A stretch of DNA of 46,431 nt, from positions 1 through 46,431 of IMG/VR virus record IMGVR_UViG_3300008120_000384; one strand, written 5' to 3'. The translations under genes and the position numbers were made by a program. Source of the stretch: a virus. Under the pieces are notes generated by a model. The model made no database searches and was not told the DNA's origin. It saw nothing but the letters and a program-made list of their open reading frames with translations. Of the stretch, positions 1 to 7,757 are shown piece after piece; within the stretch, counting starts at the first letter, position 1, and every line of letters begins with the position of its first letter.

Positions 1-213
1 GATGACTTGACAATGGCATTTTCAATTGGATTATGGGTTAGGGATACAGCACTTCGTTTAAGACAAGAAGGAATTGACCTTACAAAAAGAACTTTGGGTG
101 GTATTTCATCAAACCAACAATATAGTGGTGTTTATGGTCCATCGGATAGAGATGATAACCCTTGGAAGATGAGAATTGGTGATGATATTGAGGACTTATC
201 TCAATGGTTGTAA
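1..213 (+). CDS. gp17: Terminase large subunit, C-terminal fragment (gp17-like, cut by window edge)
   Basis: The reading frame is open at base 1 and ends at TAA 211-213, giving the last 70 residues of a longer protein. It starts with Asp-Asp-Leu-Thr-Met and continues with LWVRDTALRL, which I recognise as the C-terminal end of T4-like large terminases. In the family, gp17 is the ATPase and nuclease motor that cuts concatemeric DNA and pumps it through the portal. Only the very end of the nuclease domain is visible, so the catalytic sites cannot be checked. In T4, genes 18 (tail sheath) and 19 (tail tube) lie between 17 and 20. Here only one small gene separates this fragment from the portal gene, so the tail genes must lie elsewhere. 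Confidence 0.8.
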   Translation, partial: DDLTMAFSIGLWVRDTALRLRQEGIDLTKRTLGGISSNQQYSGVYGPSDRDDNPWKMRIGDDIEDLSQWL

Positions 214-240
214 AAATGTAGGTGTTTTGATAATTAGTGA

Positions 241-248
241 TATTTATG
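241..248 (+). promoter_or_regulatory. TATTTATG element, variant of the recurrent TATTTATA motif
   Basis: The sequence GATATTTATG lies in the 66-base gap after the terminase gene, 31 bases before the next ATG. It differs by one base from the TATTTATA motif found in most longer gaps of this window. It may be a phage promoter element. The function is inferred from position and recurrence only. Confidence 0.3.
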
Positions 249-267
249 GTATATGTCAAAATAGAAA

Positions 268-274
268 AAGGAGA
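268..274 (+). promoter_or_regulatory. Strong Shine-Dalgarno site for the 280-717 gene
   Basis: AAGGAGA sits about six bases upstream of ATG 280, an ideal spacing. It stands out because most other genes in the window, including the portal and capsid genes, have no such site. It also settles the choice of start codon. Confidence 0.7.
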
Positions 275-279
275 CCAAA

Positions 280-717
280 ATGATTAGATTATCAAATATC
301 CTAAAAGAAGATGAATATGTAGATAAAGCATATTCCAAAGGAGACCAACCAGCTGATAACCCAATTGATGATTATGATGAATTGGATGTAGAGCAAGAAG
401 ATATGGATGATTTCATAGCATATCTTAAATCTTACTCACAATCTTTAGATGAGGCTGGGTGTAATTGTGTTTTTGAAGCAGAGTATCAAGGTAGAGAAGT
501 AAAGCTTGGAAAACCAATGAGAGGTGATGTTAAAAAATTTAAGGTTTATGTTAAGAACCCAAAAACTGGAAAGGTTGTTAAGGTAAACTTTGGTGACCCG
601 AATATGAGAATTAAGAAGTCTAATCCAGAAAGAAGAAAAAATTTCAGAGCAAGACATAATTGTGATAATCCTGGTCCAAGAACAAAAGCAAGATATTGGT
701 CTTGTAGAAAATGGTAA
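280..717 (+). CDS. Conserved small head-region protein with possible N-terminal capsid-targeting peptide
   Basis: This 145-residue protein lies between the terminase and portal genes and has the best Shine-Dalgarno site in the window. The first ten residues, MIRLSNILKE, end in Leu-Lys-Glu. Length and ending match the T4 capsid-targeting peptide, which gp21 cleaves after (Leu/Ile)-x-Glu, so this may be a protein packaged inside the head. The middle is acidic. The C-terminal 60 residues are basic and rich in Arg, Cys and His (RARHNCDNPGP, then ARYWSCRKW), with a CNC pair near residue 62, so metal or DNA binding is possible. I recall similar C-termini in small proteins of marine T4-like phages, annotated only as hypothetical or prohead core proteins. 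The function is not established. Confidence 0.65.
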   Translation: MIRLSNILKEDEYVDKAYSKGDQPADNPIDDYDELDVEQEDMDDFIAYLKSYSQSLDEAGCNCVFEAEYQGREVKLGKPMRGDVKKFKVYVKNPKTGKVVKVNFGDPNMRIKKSNPERRKNFRARHNCDNPGPRTKARYWSCRKW

Positions 718-725
718 AATAAATT

Positions 726-2501
726 ATGGCAGAACAATTTCAAGACGATAGGAGTTTCTTTGGGAGACTTAAAAAACTATTTTCAACTAATGCAATCGTA
801 ACCGTTGATAAAGATGGTAAACGCAGAGTTGTTGATGTTGAAGACCGTCAATATAATACAAACTTTGTAAACCTTAGAGATAGATATACAAAACTGCAAA
901 GGTCTTATTATGAAACCCATCAGGGTGCACAATCAATGGCGTATCATCAAGTTCGTAGAGAACTTTTTAGGGATTATGATGCTATGGATACTGACCCAAT
1001 TATTTCTTCTGCATTAGATATATACGCTGATGAGAGTACAACTAAGAATGAATATGGTGATGTACTTCAAATTAAATCAACAAACGAAAAAGTAAGAGAT
1101 GTATTGCATAATTTATTCTATGATATAATGAACATAGAATTTAATTTATGGCCTTGGATTAGAAATTTAGTAAAATATGGTGATGCTTTTATAGCATTAG
1201 AAATTATGCCTGGTAAAGGTATTATAAATGTAGCACCTCATTCTGTTTATAATGTAGAGAGATTAGAAGGAACTGACCCAAACAATCCTGATTATGTAAA
1301 GTATAAGGTTGAATTGGATAGATTTGGTAAAAAAGAATATGAGCAATATGAAATGGCTCACTTCAGAATGTTATCGGATACTAACTTTCTTCCTTATGGT
1401 AAAGGAATGATTGAGGGTGCGAGAAGAATTTGGAAACAATTATCTCTTATGGAAGATGCGATGTTAATCCATCGTATTATGAGAGCACCTGAAAAGAGAG
1501 TGTTCAAAATAGATATAGGTAATATTCCACCGCAAGAAGTGGATAACTATATGCAAAAAATTATCAATAAAATGAAGAAAACTCCATTTGTTGATAAAAA
1601 TACTGGTGATTACAACCTAAAATACAATATCCAAAACCTTACTGAAGATTTCTTTCTACCTGTTCGTGGTAGTGATAGTGGAACTTCAATTGATAACTTG
1701 GCTGGATTAGATTATGCAGCAATTGAGGATATTGATTATCTAAAAAACAAATTATTTGCAGCATTAAGAGTACCAAAAGCATATCTTTCTTATGATGAGA
1801 ATGTTAATGGTAAAGCTACTCTTGCCGCAGAAGATGTTCGTTTTGCAAGAACTATCGAAAGAATCCAACGTACAGTTGTTAGTGAATTGGCAAAAATTGC
1901 AGTAGTTCACTTAGCAGCTCAAGGTATTGAAGATTCAGAAATGACAAACTTTGAATTAAGTTTAACAAACGCTTCTACAATATATGAGCAAGAGAAAGTT
2001 AATCTTTGGAGTGAGAAGGTAAGATTAGCATCTGATACAAAAGCACTTAATATGTTATCATCAGATTGGGCATATCACAATATTTTTGGAATGTCACAAG
2101 ATGAAATTGATATTGAAAGAGCAAAAGTAATATTAGACCTTAAAGACCGTTTCAGACACACTTCAATTGAACAGCAAGGACAGGACCCAGCAAACCCACC
2201 ACAACCACAAAATGTGGAAGAAGAAATCAGTAAATTAAAAACTGAAATTGAATTAAATAGGGAAGTTGGAAGACCTAGAGAAGGAAATACCTATGGTAAA
2301 GATAAGCACCCATACGGTAGAGACCCATTGGGAGATAAAGAAAACCACAAAGAAAGAAAGAGAGAAGATAGAGTATTAAACACAAACGCTAAAAAGCTAG
2401 CACGTGAATATATAAATGGAATTTCAGCAAAAAAGAAGGTTTTGAATGAAAAAGGGGGTATGTTGGATGAAAAAAACCTCATAGATGAAACTAAAATTTA
2501 A
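726..2501 (+). CDS. gp20: Portal vertex protein (gp20-like)
   Basis: This 591-residue protein is a T4-type portal. In the family a dodecamer sits at one head vertex, nucleates prohead assembly, docks the terminase and forms the DNA channel. Recognisable stretches include DTDPIISSALDIYADEST near residue 95, the segment LWPWIRNLVKYGDAF near residue 142, and the conserved GKATLAAEDVRFARTIERIQ near residue 362. Length is close to the family norm (T4 gp20 is about 520 residues), with a charged C-terminal extension of roughly 100 residues rich in Lys, Arg, Glu and Asn. The start follows the previous stop by eight bases and has no Shine-Dalgarno site. The position beside head-core genes and gp21/22/23 matches the T4 head cluster. 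Confidence 0.93.
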   Translation: MAEQFQDDRSFFGRLKKLFSTNAIVTVDKDGKRRVVDVEDRQYNTNFVNLRDRYTKLQRSYYETHQGAQSMAYHQVRRELFRDYDAMDTDPIISSALDIYADESTTKNEYGDVLQIKSTNEKVRDVLHNLFYDIMNIEFNLWPWIRNLVKYGDAFIALEIMPGKGIINVAPHSVYNVERLEGTDPNNPDYVKYKVELDRFGKKEYEQYEMAHFRMLSDTNFLPYGKGMIEGARRIWKQLSLMEDAMLIHRIMRAPEKRVFKIDIGNIPPQEVDNYMQKIINKMKKTPFVDKNTGDYNLKYNIQNLTEDFFLPVRGSDSGTSIDNLAGLDYAAIEDIDYLKNKLFAALRVPKAYLSYDENVNGKATLAAEDVRFARTIERIQRTVVSELAKIAVVHLAAQGIEDSEMTNFELSLTNASTIYEQEKVNLWSEKVRLASDTKALNMLSSDWAYHNIFGMSQDEIDIERAKVILDLKDRFRHTSIEQQGQDPANPPQPQNVEEEISKLKTEIELNREVGRPREGNTYGKDKHPYGRDPLGDKENHKERKREDRVLNTNAKKLAREYINGISAKKKVLNEKGGMLDEKNLIDETKI

Positions 2502-2519
2502 TAAAGAAAAATTTGTTTA

Positions 2520-2527
2520 TATTTATA
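2520..2527 (+). promoter_or_regulatory. TATTTATA candidate promoter element
   Basis: TATTTATA occurs within TTGTTTATATTTATA, 40 bases before ATG 2568. The same 15 bases recur at 9540-9554. The gap also holds AATAAATA at 2548-2555, which would fit the T4/cyanophage late consensus NATAAATA in the gene direction, so the two motifs compete as the promoter core. Confidence 0.35.
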
Positions 2528-2567
2528 TGTGTTAGTTTATAGGGTAGAATAAATATAGGGTAAGTAA

Positions 2568-3398
2568 ATGAAAAAAATTAAACACTCAAAGTTTAAGAAT
2601 ACTGAAGTTCTTAATGGAGATAAGACTGAAAACGCTAAAAATATAGTAAAGGAATTCTTTGCTCCAAATACGGAATTAAATAAAGAATTACGTCTTTATG
2701 ATATACTATTAAAGGAAAAATATAGTTCCGAAACAAAAGCAGATAGATTAGTTGAAACTGTATGTGATGCACATGCTAAACTAAATCAAGCATCACTTTC
2801 TAAGGAAAAATTTAACCTTATTAAAGAAATTTCAGCAAAGTTTGATATTGAACAATTCCTATCATCCCCTATTTCTAACTATAAAGTCCTAGCATCTATC
2901 TATAAAGTATTTGAATCTAAGAGAGCAGACGGATATGATATTAAAGATATATTCAACTCTAAAATTACCCTAATTGAAAATATCACATCCAAACCATCTA
3001 TTAAAACTCAACCAACTGAAGATAAAAAGTTGATTGAAACCTATAAACAACAAGATAAAGACCTTAGATTACTTACCTATAAGATTTTAGTAGAAACTTT
3101 TAATAAAAAATATACAAATCTTGACCAAAATCAAAAGAATTTATTAAGAGAGTATATTAATAATATTTCAAATACTACTAAATTCAAAGATTATGTTGCA
3201 GTAGAATTACCAAAAATAATCGGAGAATTAAAATCTATCCAATCTAAATTATCCGATAAAGTTACGCAAATTAAATTATCAGAAACTATTTCTGTTTTAG
3301 AAAAAATTAAAATAGGGAAAGTTGTTTCAGACAACCAAGTTTCATCTATTATGCTTTCTTATGAGCTAATTAAAGAACTTAAATCTAAAGTAAAATAA
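2568..3398 (+). CDS. Uncharacterised protein of the head-core region, 276 residues
   Basis: I do not recognise this protein. It is 276 residues long, rich in Lys, Glu, Ile and Leu, with Cys only at one site, and looks mostly alpha-helical with likely coiled-coil stretches in the second half (about residues 160-270). It has no signal peptide or membrane segment. It lies between portal and prohead protease, where T4 carries the small prohead core genes 67 and 68, so a scaffold or core role is plausible from position and composition. It follows a 66-base gap with candidate promoter motifs and so probably begins a transcription unit. Its TAA overlaps the next ATG by one base (TAATG at 3396-3400), suggesting translational coupling. 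Confidence 0.6.
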   Translation: MKKIKHSKFKNTEVLNGDKTENAKNIVKEFFAPNTELNKELRLYDILLKEKYSSETKADRLVETVCDAHAKLNQASLSKEKFNLIKEISAKFDIEQFLSSPISNYKVLASIYKVFESKRADGYDIKDIFNSKITLIENITSKPSIKTQPTEDKKLIETYKQQDKDLRLLTYKILVETFNKKYTNLDQNQKNLLREYINNISNTTKFKDYVAVELPKIIGELKSIQSKLSDKVTQIKLSETISVLEKIKIGKVVSDNQVSSIMLSYELIKELKSKVK

Positions 3399-3961
3399 TG
3401 GAAGCTAGAATAAAAGAGGCCATTCGTAAGTACGTTAGAGAAAGAAACATTCAGAAAACTTTGGATGAAATGTCAGTAACAGGTGGTGTTGATGGGTATA
3501 ATACCCCAGCTGCATTTGCAAAGCCTGGTCAAACTGCAAAAAAGAATAACAAATTAGCTAAAGTAAGTGGTGGGACTGTAGTTGATAATTTAGAAGAAGG
3601 TGAAAAAGATTGGGCATTGGGTGATGTTCCTGCTAGTAAGGATGAAGCACTACCAATGAAACCAACTGCTGCAAAAGATGTTGATAAAGCAAAAGTTGCA
3701 GATATTAGTGGTATGATTGTTGCTGAAAATAGATGGTTAGAATTAAAAAGAGAAGAATCTTCACCAAAAGCAAAAGTTGGTAGAGGAGTTTCTAATATAC
3801 ATAAACAACTTTCTGAAATAGAGAAGTTTGTTAATTGGTATTCTAAAATTAAGACTGAGAATGGACTTAAGAAAGAAGATTACTGGAAAAGAACAAATGC
3901 ATCTCTATATAAAATCAGAGAAAGGTTAATGGGAATAACTGAAAAATTAAGAACTTTATAA
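3398..3961 (+). CDS. Small head-core region protein, 187 residues
   Basis: The start codon overlaps the preceding stop (TAATG). The N-terminus is helical and basic and runs into TLDEMSVTGG near residue 22. The Leu-Asp-Glu there fits the (Leu/Ile)-x-Glu pattern cut by T4-type prohead proteases, though the following Met is not the usual small residue. A flexible middle rich in Ala, Lys and Asp leads to a helical C-terminus with Lys, Glu and aromatic residues. I recall MSVTGG-type N-termini in virion-associated proteins of related phages, but no function is known to me. The location between gp20 and gp21 suggests an internal core or scaffold component. Confidence 0.6.
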   Translation: MEARIKEAIRKYVRERNIQKTLDEMSVTGGVDGYNTPAAFAKPGQTAKKNNKLAKVSGGTVVDNLEEGEKDWALGDVPASKDEALPMKPTAAKDVDKAKVADISGMIVAENRWLELKREESSPKAKVGRGVSNIHKQLSEIEKFVNWYSKIKTENGLKKEDYWKRTNASLYKIRERLMGITEKLRTL

Positions 3962-3962
3962 A

Positions 3963-4637
3963 ATGCCAGCAGTATCTAAAGCACAACAAAGATTTATGGG
4001 TATGGTTCATGCAGTACAAAAAGGAGACATGGAAGCACCATCTAAAGAAGTTGAAAAAGCAGCTGACTCTATGAGTAAAAAAGATGCTAAAGATTTTGCA
4101 TCCACAAAACACAAAGGATTACCTATGCATAAAGAAACTATATCAAAAGAAAGACTAAAAGAATTAGTTAAAGAAGTAATGGTTGAAGAAGCTGAATATC
4201 AAGCGTTCTTCAAAAAAGCATTAGAAAAAGCTGGTAAATCAATCTCTCAAATGAGCGATGATGAAAAGAAAGAATTTTTTAATAAAATTGATTCTGCTTG
4301 GAATGGTAAAGGCGCAAAATCGGAAGCACTTAAAGGTGACCAACACAAATTAGATGTTGATGGTGATGGTGATATTGAAGGAGATGATTTAGCAGATTTA
4401 AGAGCTGGTAAAAAAACTGATGAAGCTGTAGCTGGTGAATTACCAAAAGCACAAATACCATCGGCTGTTAAACAAAGATTGGGAGTTGCTATTGATAAAA
4501 TAAAAGATGCAAAATTAAATCCTATTCAAAAACTTCAATTAGTTGCTCAAGTTGTTGATGCAATTGGAGTTGATAAATCTCAATTAGGACAAATTGCAAC
4601 TAAGATTAGAAATAAAATGGAGAACTTAAAAAAATAA
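3963..4637 (+). CDS. DUF3008-type protein with an EF-hand-like loop
   Basis: The first 55 residues (MPAVSKAQQRFMGMVHAV, then KKDAKDFASTKHKGLP) match the DUF3008 family as I know it, a small family of unknown function common in phages and bacteria. Residues 79-122 contain YQAFFKKALEKAGK and DDEKKEFFNKID, a pattern I recall from other phage head-region proteins. Residues 131-142, DVDGDGDIEGDD, fit a canonical 12-residue EF-hand calcium loop with Asp at positions 1, 3 and 5, Gly at 6, Ile at 8 and Asp rather than Glu at 12. The C-terminal 60 residues look helical. The gene starts one base after the previous stop and ends two bases before gp21. The length of 224 residues suggests DUF3008 fused to further modules. 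Confidence 0.7.
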   Translation: MPAVSKAQQRFMGMVHAVQKGDMEAPSKEVEKAADSMSKKDAKDFASTKHKGLPMHKETISKERLKELVKEVMVEEAEYQAFFKKALEKAGKSISQMSDDEKKEFFNKIDSAWNGKGAKSEALKGDQHKLDVDGDGDIEGDDLADLRAGKKTDEAVAGELPKAQIPSAVKQRLGVAIDKIKDAKLNPIQKLQLVAQVVDAIGVDKSQLGQIATKIRNKMENLKK

Positions 4638-4639
4638 TT

Positions 4640-5171
4640 ATGAAATCTCTTTTAATAGAAACACAATTATTTGAAGGTAAACTCAAAGAAGATGAGGGTG
4701 GTAGAGTATTGGTTAAAGGTGTTCTACAAAGAGCAGGTGCCGAAAACCAAAATGGTAGAGTAAGCATTAGGTGAATTAGACCATCCAGATTCTACTGTAA
4801 TAAACTTAAAGAATGTATCACACAACATCAGAGAAATTTGGTGGGAAGGTGATGACCTATGTGGAACTGTTGAAATTCTTTCTACTCCTTCTGGTAACAT
4901 TCTTAAAGAATTATTAAAAGCAGGTATCCTTTTGGGTATTTCATCAAGAGGTATGGGTTCAACTAGACCTATGAGTGGAAATAAAGTAGAAGTACAAGAA
5001 GATTTTGAATTGATTGGTTGGGATTTTGTTTCTAACCCATCTACACATGGTGCATTTATGGTCCCAATGAATGAGTCTGTAAATCCACTAAAACAAATTG
5101 GTACTGATGTTTGCGGTGAATACTGCAAGGCACAAGACTTAATGAGAGAAATAATAACTGAAATAGTATAA
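4640..5171 (+). pseudogene. gp21: Prohead core protease gp21-like, frameshifted with an internal deletion
   Basis: Two frames together encode a T4-type prohead protease, the serine protease that digests the scaffold and trims gp23 during head maturation. The first frame, 4640-4774 (44 residues), runs MKSLLIETQLFEGKLKE to ENQNGRVSIR and stops at TGA 4772-4774. The second, open from about 4764 to TAA 5169-5171, gives ALGELDHPDS, the likely catalytic His, then GILLGISSRGMGS, the likely catalytic Ser, and a normal C-terminus. In relatives I recall, NQNGR is followed by IYP and about 20 further residues before ALGEL. Here that stretch is missing and the two parts are out of frame by one base. No start codon in the second frame would restore the His-containing part; the first ATG, at 4932, comes after it. 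It could be a real mutation, an assembly error or a strain variant. Neighbours on both sides are intact. Confidence 0.8.
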
Positions 5172-5172
5172 G

Positions 5173-5733
5173 ATGAGTAAGAATTTTGACATATATAATT
5201 ATGTACACAACAACAAATTTAAGTTGAATGTGGAACAACCTAAAGGTGTAAATAAAACATTCAAAGCAGGGTATAATGATATTCGTAAAACAGCAATAAA
5301 CGAAGTTAAGATAGTTAATGGTAAATTTTCTATTAAAGAAAACTTATCTCAACCTGATAGAAAATTATCTTTAGAAGTTAAAAAACACTTCTTAGAAATT
5401 ATATCTACTTACAATACTTTCCAAGACCAAATGAAGCGTAATTCAGATATGACTGAAGTTTCAGAAACATTGGGTGCAATTGTTGAAGCTGCAAAAGAAT
5501 TATCTTTAAGAGAAGCTAACGATTGGTTCGATGCTCAGACTGTAAAAAGAAATATGAGTGAATTGGATAAGTTGGGTAAACAATTTGATAAATTCTCTGT
5601 GGAAGCAAAAGCAATGGATGAAAGATTACACGCTTTATATGAAGATATGGGTCACATCCTAAATCGTTACTATGAAATCTCTGACATCCCAACTGATGTA
5701 ATGAGAGAAAGACTTGCAATGAAAAATAAATAA
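5173..5733 (+). CDS. Uncharacterised head-region protein, 186 residues
   Basis: This gene begins one base after the gp21 stop and has no Shine-Dalgarno site, so it is probably coupled to gp21 translation. The protein is charged and helical, with a likely coiled coil in residues 70-165 and an ending near RLHALYEDMGHILNRYYE that I recall from hypothetical proteins in related phages. It has no cysteine, signal peptide or membrane segment. Position between gp21 and gp22 suggests a core or scaffold-related role, but I cannot assign a function. Confidence 0.6.
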   Translation: MSKNFDIYNYVHNNKFKLNVEQPKGVNKTFKAGYNDIRKTAINEVKIVNGKFSIKENLSQPDRKLSLEVKKHFLEIISTYNTFQDQMKRNSDMTEVSETLGAIVEAAKELSLREANDWFDAQTVKRNMSELDKLGKQFDKFSVEAKAMDERLHALYEDMGHILNRYYEISDIPTDVMRERLAMKNK

Positions 5734-5735
5734 GA

Positions 5736-6395
5736 ATGATTCGTTTAACTGATTTAGCTGGAAAGAGTTCTTTCAATATAGGTGGTAAAAAATTTGAATA
5801 TGGTAAAGTTTATTCTAATCCATACGCATCGGCATTCAAACCTGTAAATGAAGCAGAAGGTTCTGAAGACCACGAAGTTTCTATGGCTCAAAATCAGTTA
5901 GATTCTATTATCAAACATGCAACTGAATTAAAACAAAAAATGGGAATGGAAGAAAAGCAAATTCCTGCTTGGATTCAAGACCACATCACTAATTCAGAAA
6001 ACTACATTTCTCAAGCGGCTTCTAACTATCACGAATATGGTGATTCGAATGAAGTAAACGAAGCGGGCCCTTGTTGGAAAGGATATAAGCAAGTTGGAAT
6101 GAAAAACAAAAATGGTAAAGAAGTTCCAAATTGTGTACCTGAAGGAAAAGTTATTGAAGCTGTAACTCCTGGTGAAATTGGAAAACTTCAAGATGACTTA
6201 ACAAAAATTAATAAGGCAATAGCATCTGAATTAAAATTATACATATCTAAAAAAAATACACCACAAGCTAAAAAGCACGTTGAAAATCTTAAAAAATTGA
6301 ATAAAGAAAGAACAAAGGTAGCTGATAAATTAGATGATATGGTATCTAGTATTTTTATTGATGCTGAGTTAGAAGAAGGTTGTGGTTGTAAATAA
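5736..6395 (+). CDS. Uncharacterised head-region protein with PCWKGYKQVGMK motif
   Basis: A 219-residue protein starting two bases after the previous stop. The N-terminus MIRLTDLAG resembles the MIRLSNILKE start of the 280-717 gene, which may be a shared capsid-targeting-type leader. Residues 45-95 form a helical segment with IPAWIQDHI, and residues 110-133 carry PCWKGYKQVGMK and a second Cys before PEGK. Both pieces are familiar from phage hypothetical proteins near head genes. Residues 140-210 look like a coiled coil, and the protein ends in GCGCK, giving a Cys cluster that could bind metal or form disulfides. The gene is followed by an intrinsic terminator, so it closes the first transcription unit. 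Function unknown. Confidence 0.6.
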   Translation: MIRLTDLAGKSSFNIGGKKFEYGKVYSNPYASAFKPVNEAEGSEDHEVSMAQNQLDSIIKHATELKQKMGMEEKQIPAWIQDHITNSENYISQAASNYHEYGDSNEVNEAGPCWKGYKQVGMKNKNGKEVPNCVPEGKVIEAVTPGEIGKLQDDLTKINKAIASELKLYISKKNTPQAKKHVENLKKLNKERTKVADKLDDMVSSIFIDAELEEGCGCK

Positions 6396-6446
6396 TTCTT
6401 TAGAAAATTACGTTTTTATTAATTAACATATATTTATTCTTACAAT

Positions 6447-6473
6447 AACGCATTTTTATATGCGTTTTTTATT
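6447..6473 (+). terminator. Intrinsic terminator after the gp20-gp21 region
   Basis: AACGCAT (6447-6453) pairs perfectly with ATGCGTT (6460-6466) around a six-base loop, followed by a T run to 6470. It separates the upstream head genes from the gp22-gp23 unit. Confidence 0.75.
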
Positions 6474-6584
6474 GGTAAATGAATACTCACGATTCTGATG
6501 TGTAGTGACCAAACGCCAATCATAAAATTCTATTTAAGCTCAATATTTTAATAGCTTAAGAAATCCGAAATAATAAGGAAAAAA
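6474..6584 (+). promoter_or_regulatory. Structured leader upstream of gp22
   Basis: About 110 bases between the terminator and ATG 6585 contain no convincing gene. TTAAGCT (6534-6540) can pair with AGCTTAA (6553-6559), and TTGGT (6472-6476) with ACCAA (6508-6512). AAGGA at 6575-6579 is a moderate ribosome-binding site for gp22. The gp22-gp23 promoter may be here, but no TATTTATA copy is present downstream of the terminator; the nearest near-match, TATTTATT at 6431-6438, lies upstream of it. The leader could influence expression of the abundant capsid proteins, but this is inference. Confidence 0.4.
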
Positions 6585-7733
6585 ATGGCAAATTCAAAAT
6601 TGTTGAAAGAAGCCATCGCTGATGCTAAAGCTGTTCGTGAAACTGCTATTGCTAACGCTAAAATCGCTCTTGAAGAAGCATTTACTCCAAGACTACAATC
6701 TATCCTTTCTAAGAAGCTTCAGGCAGAAATGGCTGATGAAGAAGAAGTTGAAGATAAAGTTGAAGAAAACAATGATGTATCAAGCGAAATTGGTGGTGGT
6801 GATAACAAACAACCAGCTGATAAAGCAAACAACGATGACACTGACCTAAGTGGTATTGCTAACCAATCTGCGGAAGTAGGTGGTGAAGTAGAAGACTACG
6901 ATAAAGTTAAAGACCTTACTGAAGCTGAAGGTGAAGAAGAAAAAGAAGAACCTGTAGCTGAAGGAGAGGAAGAAGTTGAAGCACCTGCTGTTGAAGGCGA
7001 AGAAATGGGTATGGATTCTGAAGATGATGATGACGATGATGACGACGATGAGTTGGATCTCGAAGCAATCATTAAAGAATTAGAAGCTCAAATCGCTGAA
7101 GAAGAAGGTGAAGAAGCTCACGAAGAAATGCCGGCTGAAGAGCCAGCAGTAGAAGGTGAAGAAGCACCGGTTGAAGAACCAGTAGCTGCTGAACCTGCAG
7201 TTGAAGCTGAAGAAGTTCCAACTGAAGAACCAGCTCACGATGATGAGGAAATCGATTTAGATGAAATCTTACGTGAAATGGGATATGGTGATGACGAAGA
7301 AAAAGTTGAAGAAGCTGAAGAACCAAAGCATGACGAAGAAAAAGAGAAAATGGCTGAGGAACTTAAAGAAGCATATTCTACAATCAAATCTTTGAAATCA
7401 ACTATCAACGAAGTAAATTTGTTAAACGCAAAATTACTTTATGCAAACAAATTGTTCCGTTCTTATAACTTAACTAACGAACAGAAAGTTAAAGTTGTTG
7501 AGAATTTGGACAGAACAACTTCTGTAAGAGAAGTTAAATTGGTTTACGCAACTTTAGCAGAAAGCATGAAGTTTACTGGTACTGAAAGAAAAGTAGCAGC
7601 TAAGAAGACAATGACCGAAGGTTTTGCTTCTAAGCCACAAGCTACAACAGCTCCAGCAAAAGAAATCATCGCTGAAAGCTCAAACGAAATCGCTAATAGA
7701 TTTAGAACTTTAGCTGGTATCGTTAAAAAATAA
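6585..7733 (+). CDS. gp22: Prohead core scaffolding protein (gp22-like)
   Basis: A 382-residue scaffold. The N-terminus (MANSKLLKEAIADAKAV, then EEAFTPRLQS) and the helical C-terminal region (INEVNLLNAKLLYANKLFRSY near residue 280) match gp22 proteins of marine T4-like phages. Between them is an expanded low-complexity acidic region rich in Glu, Ala, Pro and Val, with nine consecutive Asp at residues 147-155. T4 gp22 forms the inner core on which gp23 assembles and is later cut to small peptides by gp21. The acidic middle explains the long leucine- and histidine-rich open frames on the other strand. The gene lies 24 bases upstream of gp23, the usual gp22-gp23 pairing, and has an AAGGA ribosome-binding site. 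Confidence 0.88.
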   Translation: MANSKLLKEAIADAKAVRETAIANAKIALEEAFTPRLQSILSKKLQAEMADEEEVEDKVEENNDVSSEIGGGDNKQPADKANNDDTDLSGIANQSAEVGGEVEDYDKVKDLTEAEGEEEKEEPVAEGEEEVEAPAVEGEEMGMDSEDDDDDDDDDELDLEAIIKELEAQIAEEEGEEAHEEMPAEEPAVEGEEAPVEEPVAAEPAVEAEEVPTEEPAHDDEEIDLDEILREMGYGDDEEKVEEAEEPKHDEEKEKMAEELKEAYSTIKSLKSTINEVNLLNAKLLYANKLFRSYNLTNEQKVKVVENLDRTTSVREVKLVYATLAESMKFTGTERKVAAKKTMTEGFASKPQATTAPAKEIIAESSNEIANRFRTLAGIVKK

Positions 7734-7757
7734 CAAAAAATAAAAACATAAGTAAAA

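Noticed and set aside
4932-5171. A separate 79-residue gene
   Set aside because: It is the C-terminal part of gp21 in the second frame; the frame continues upstream without a stop to the gp21 His motif.
6479-6505. An eight-codon leader peptide before gp22
   Set aside because: No ribosome-binding site and no attenuator-like codon pattern; such short frames are expected by chance.
7072-7326. Leucine- and histidine-rich minus-strand frame
   Set aside because: Antisense of the acidic, low-complexity middle of gp22.
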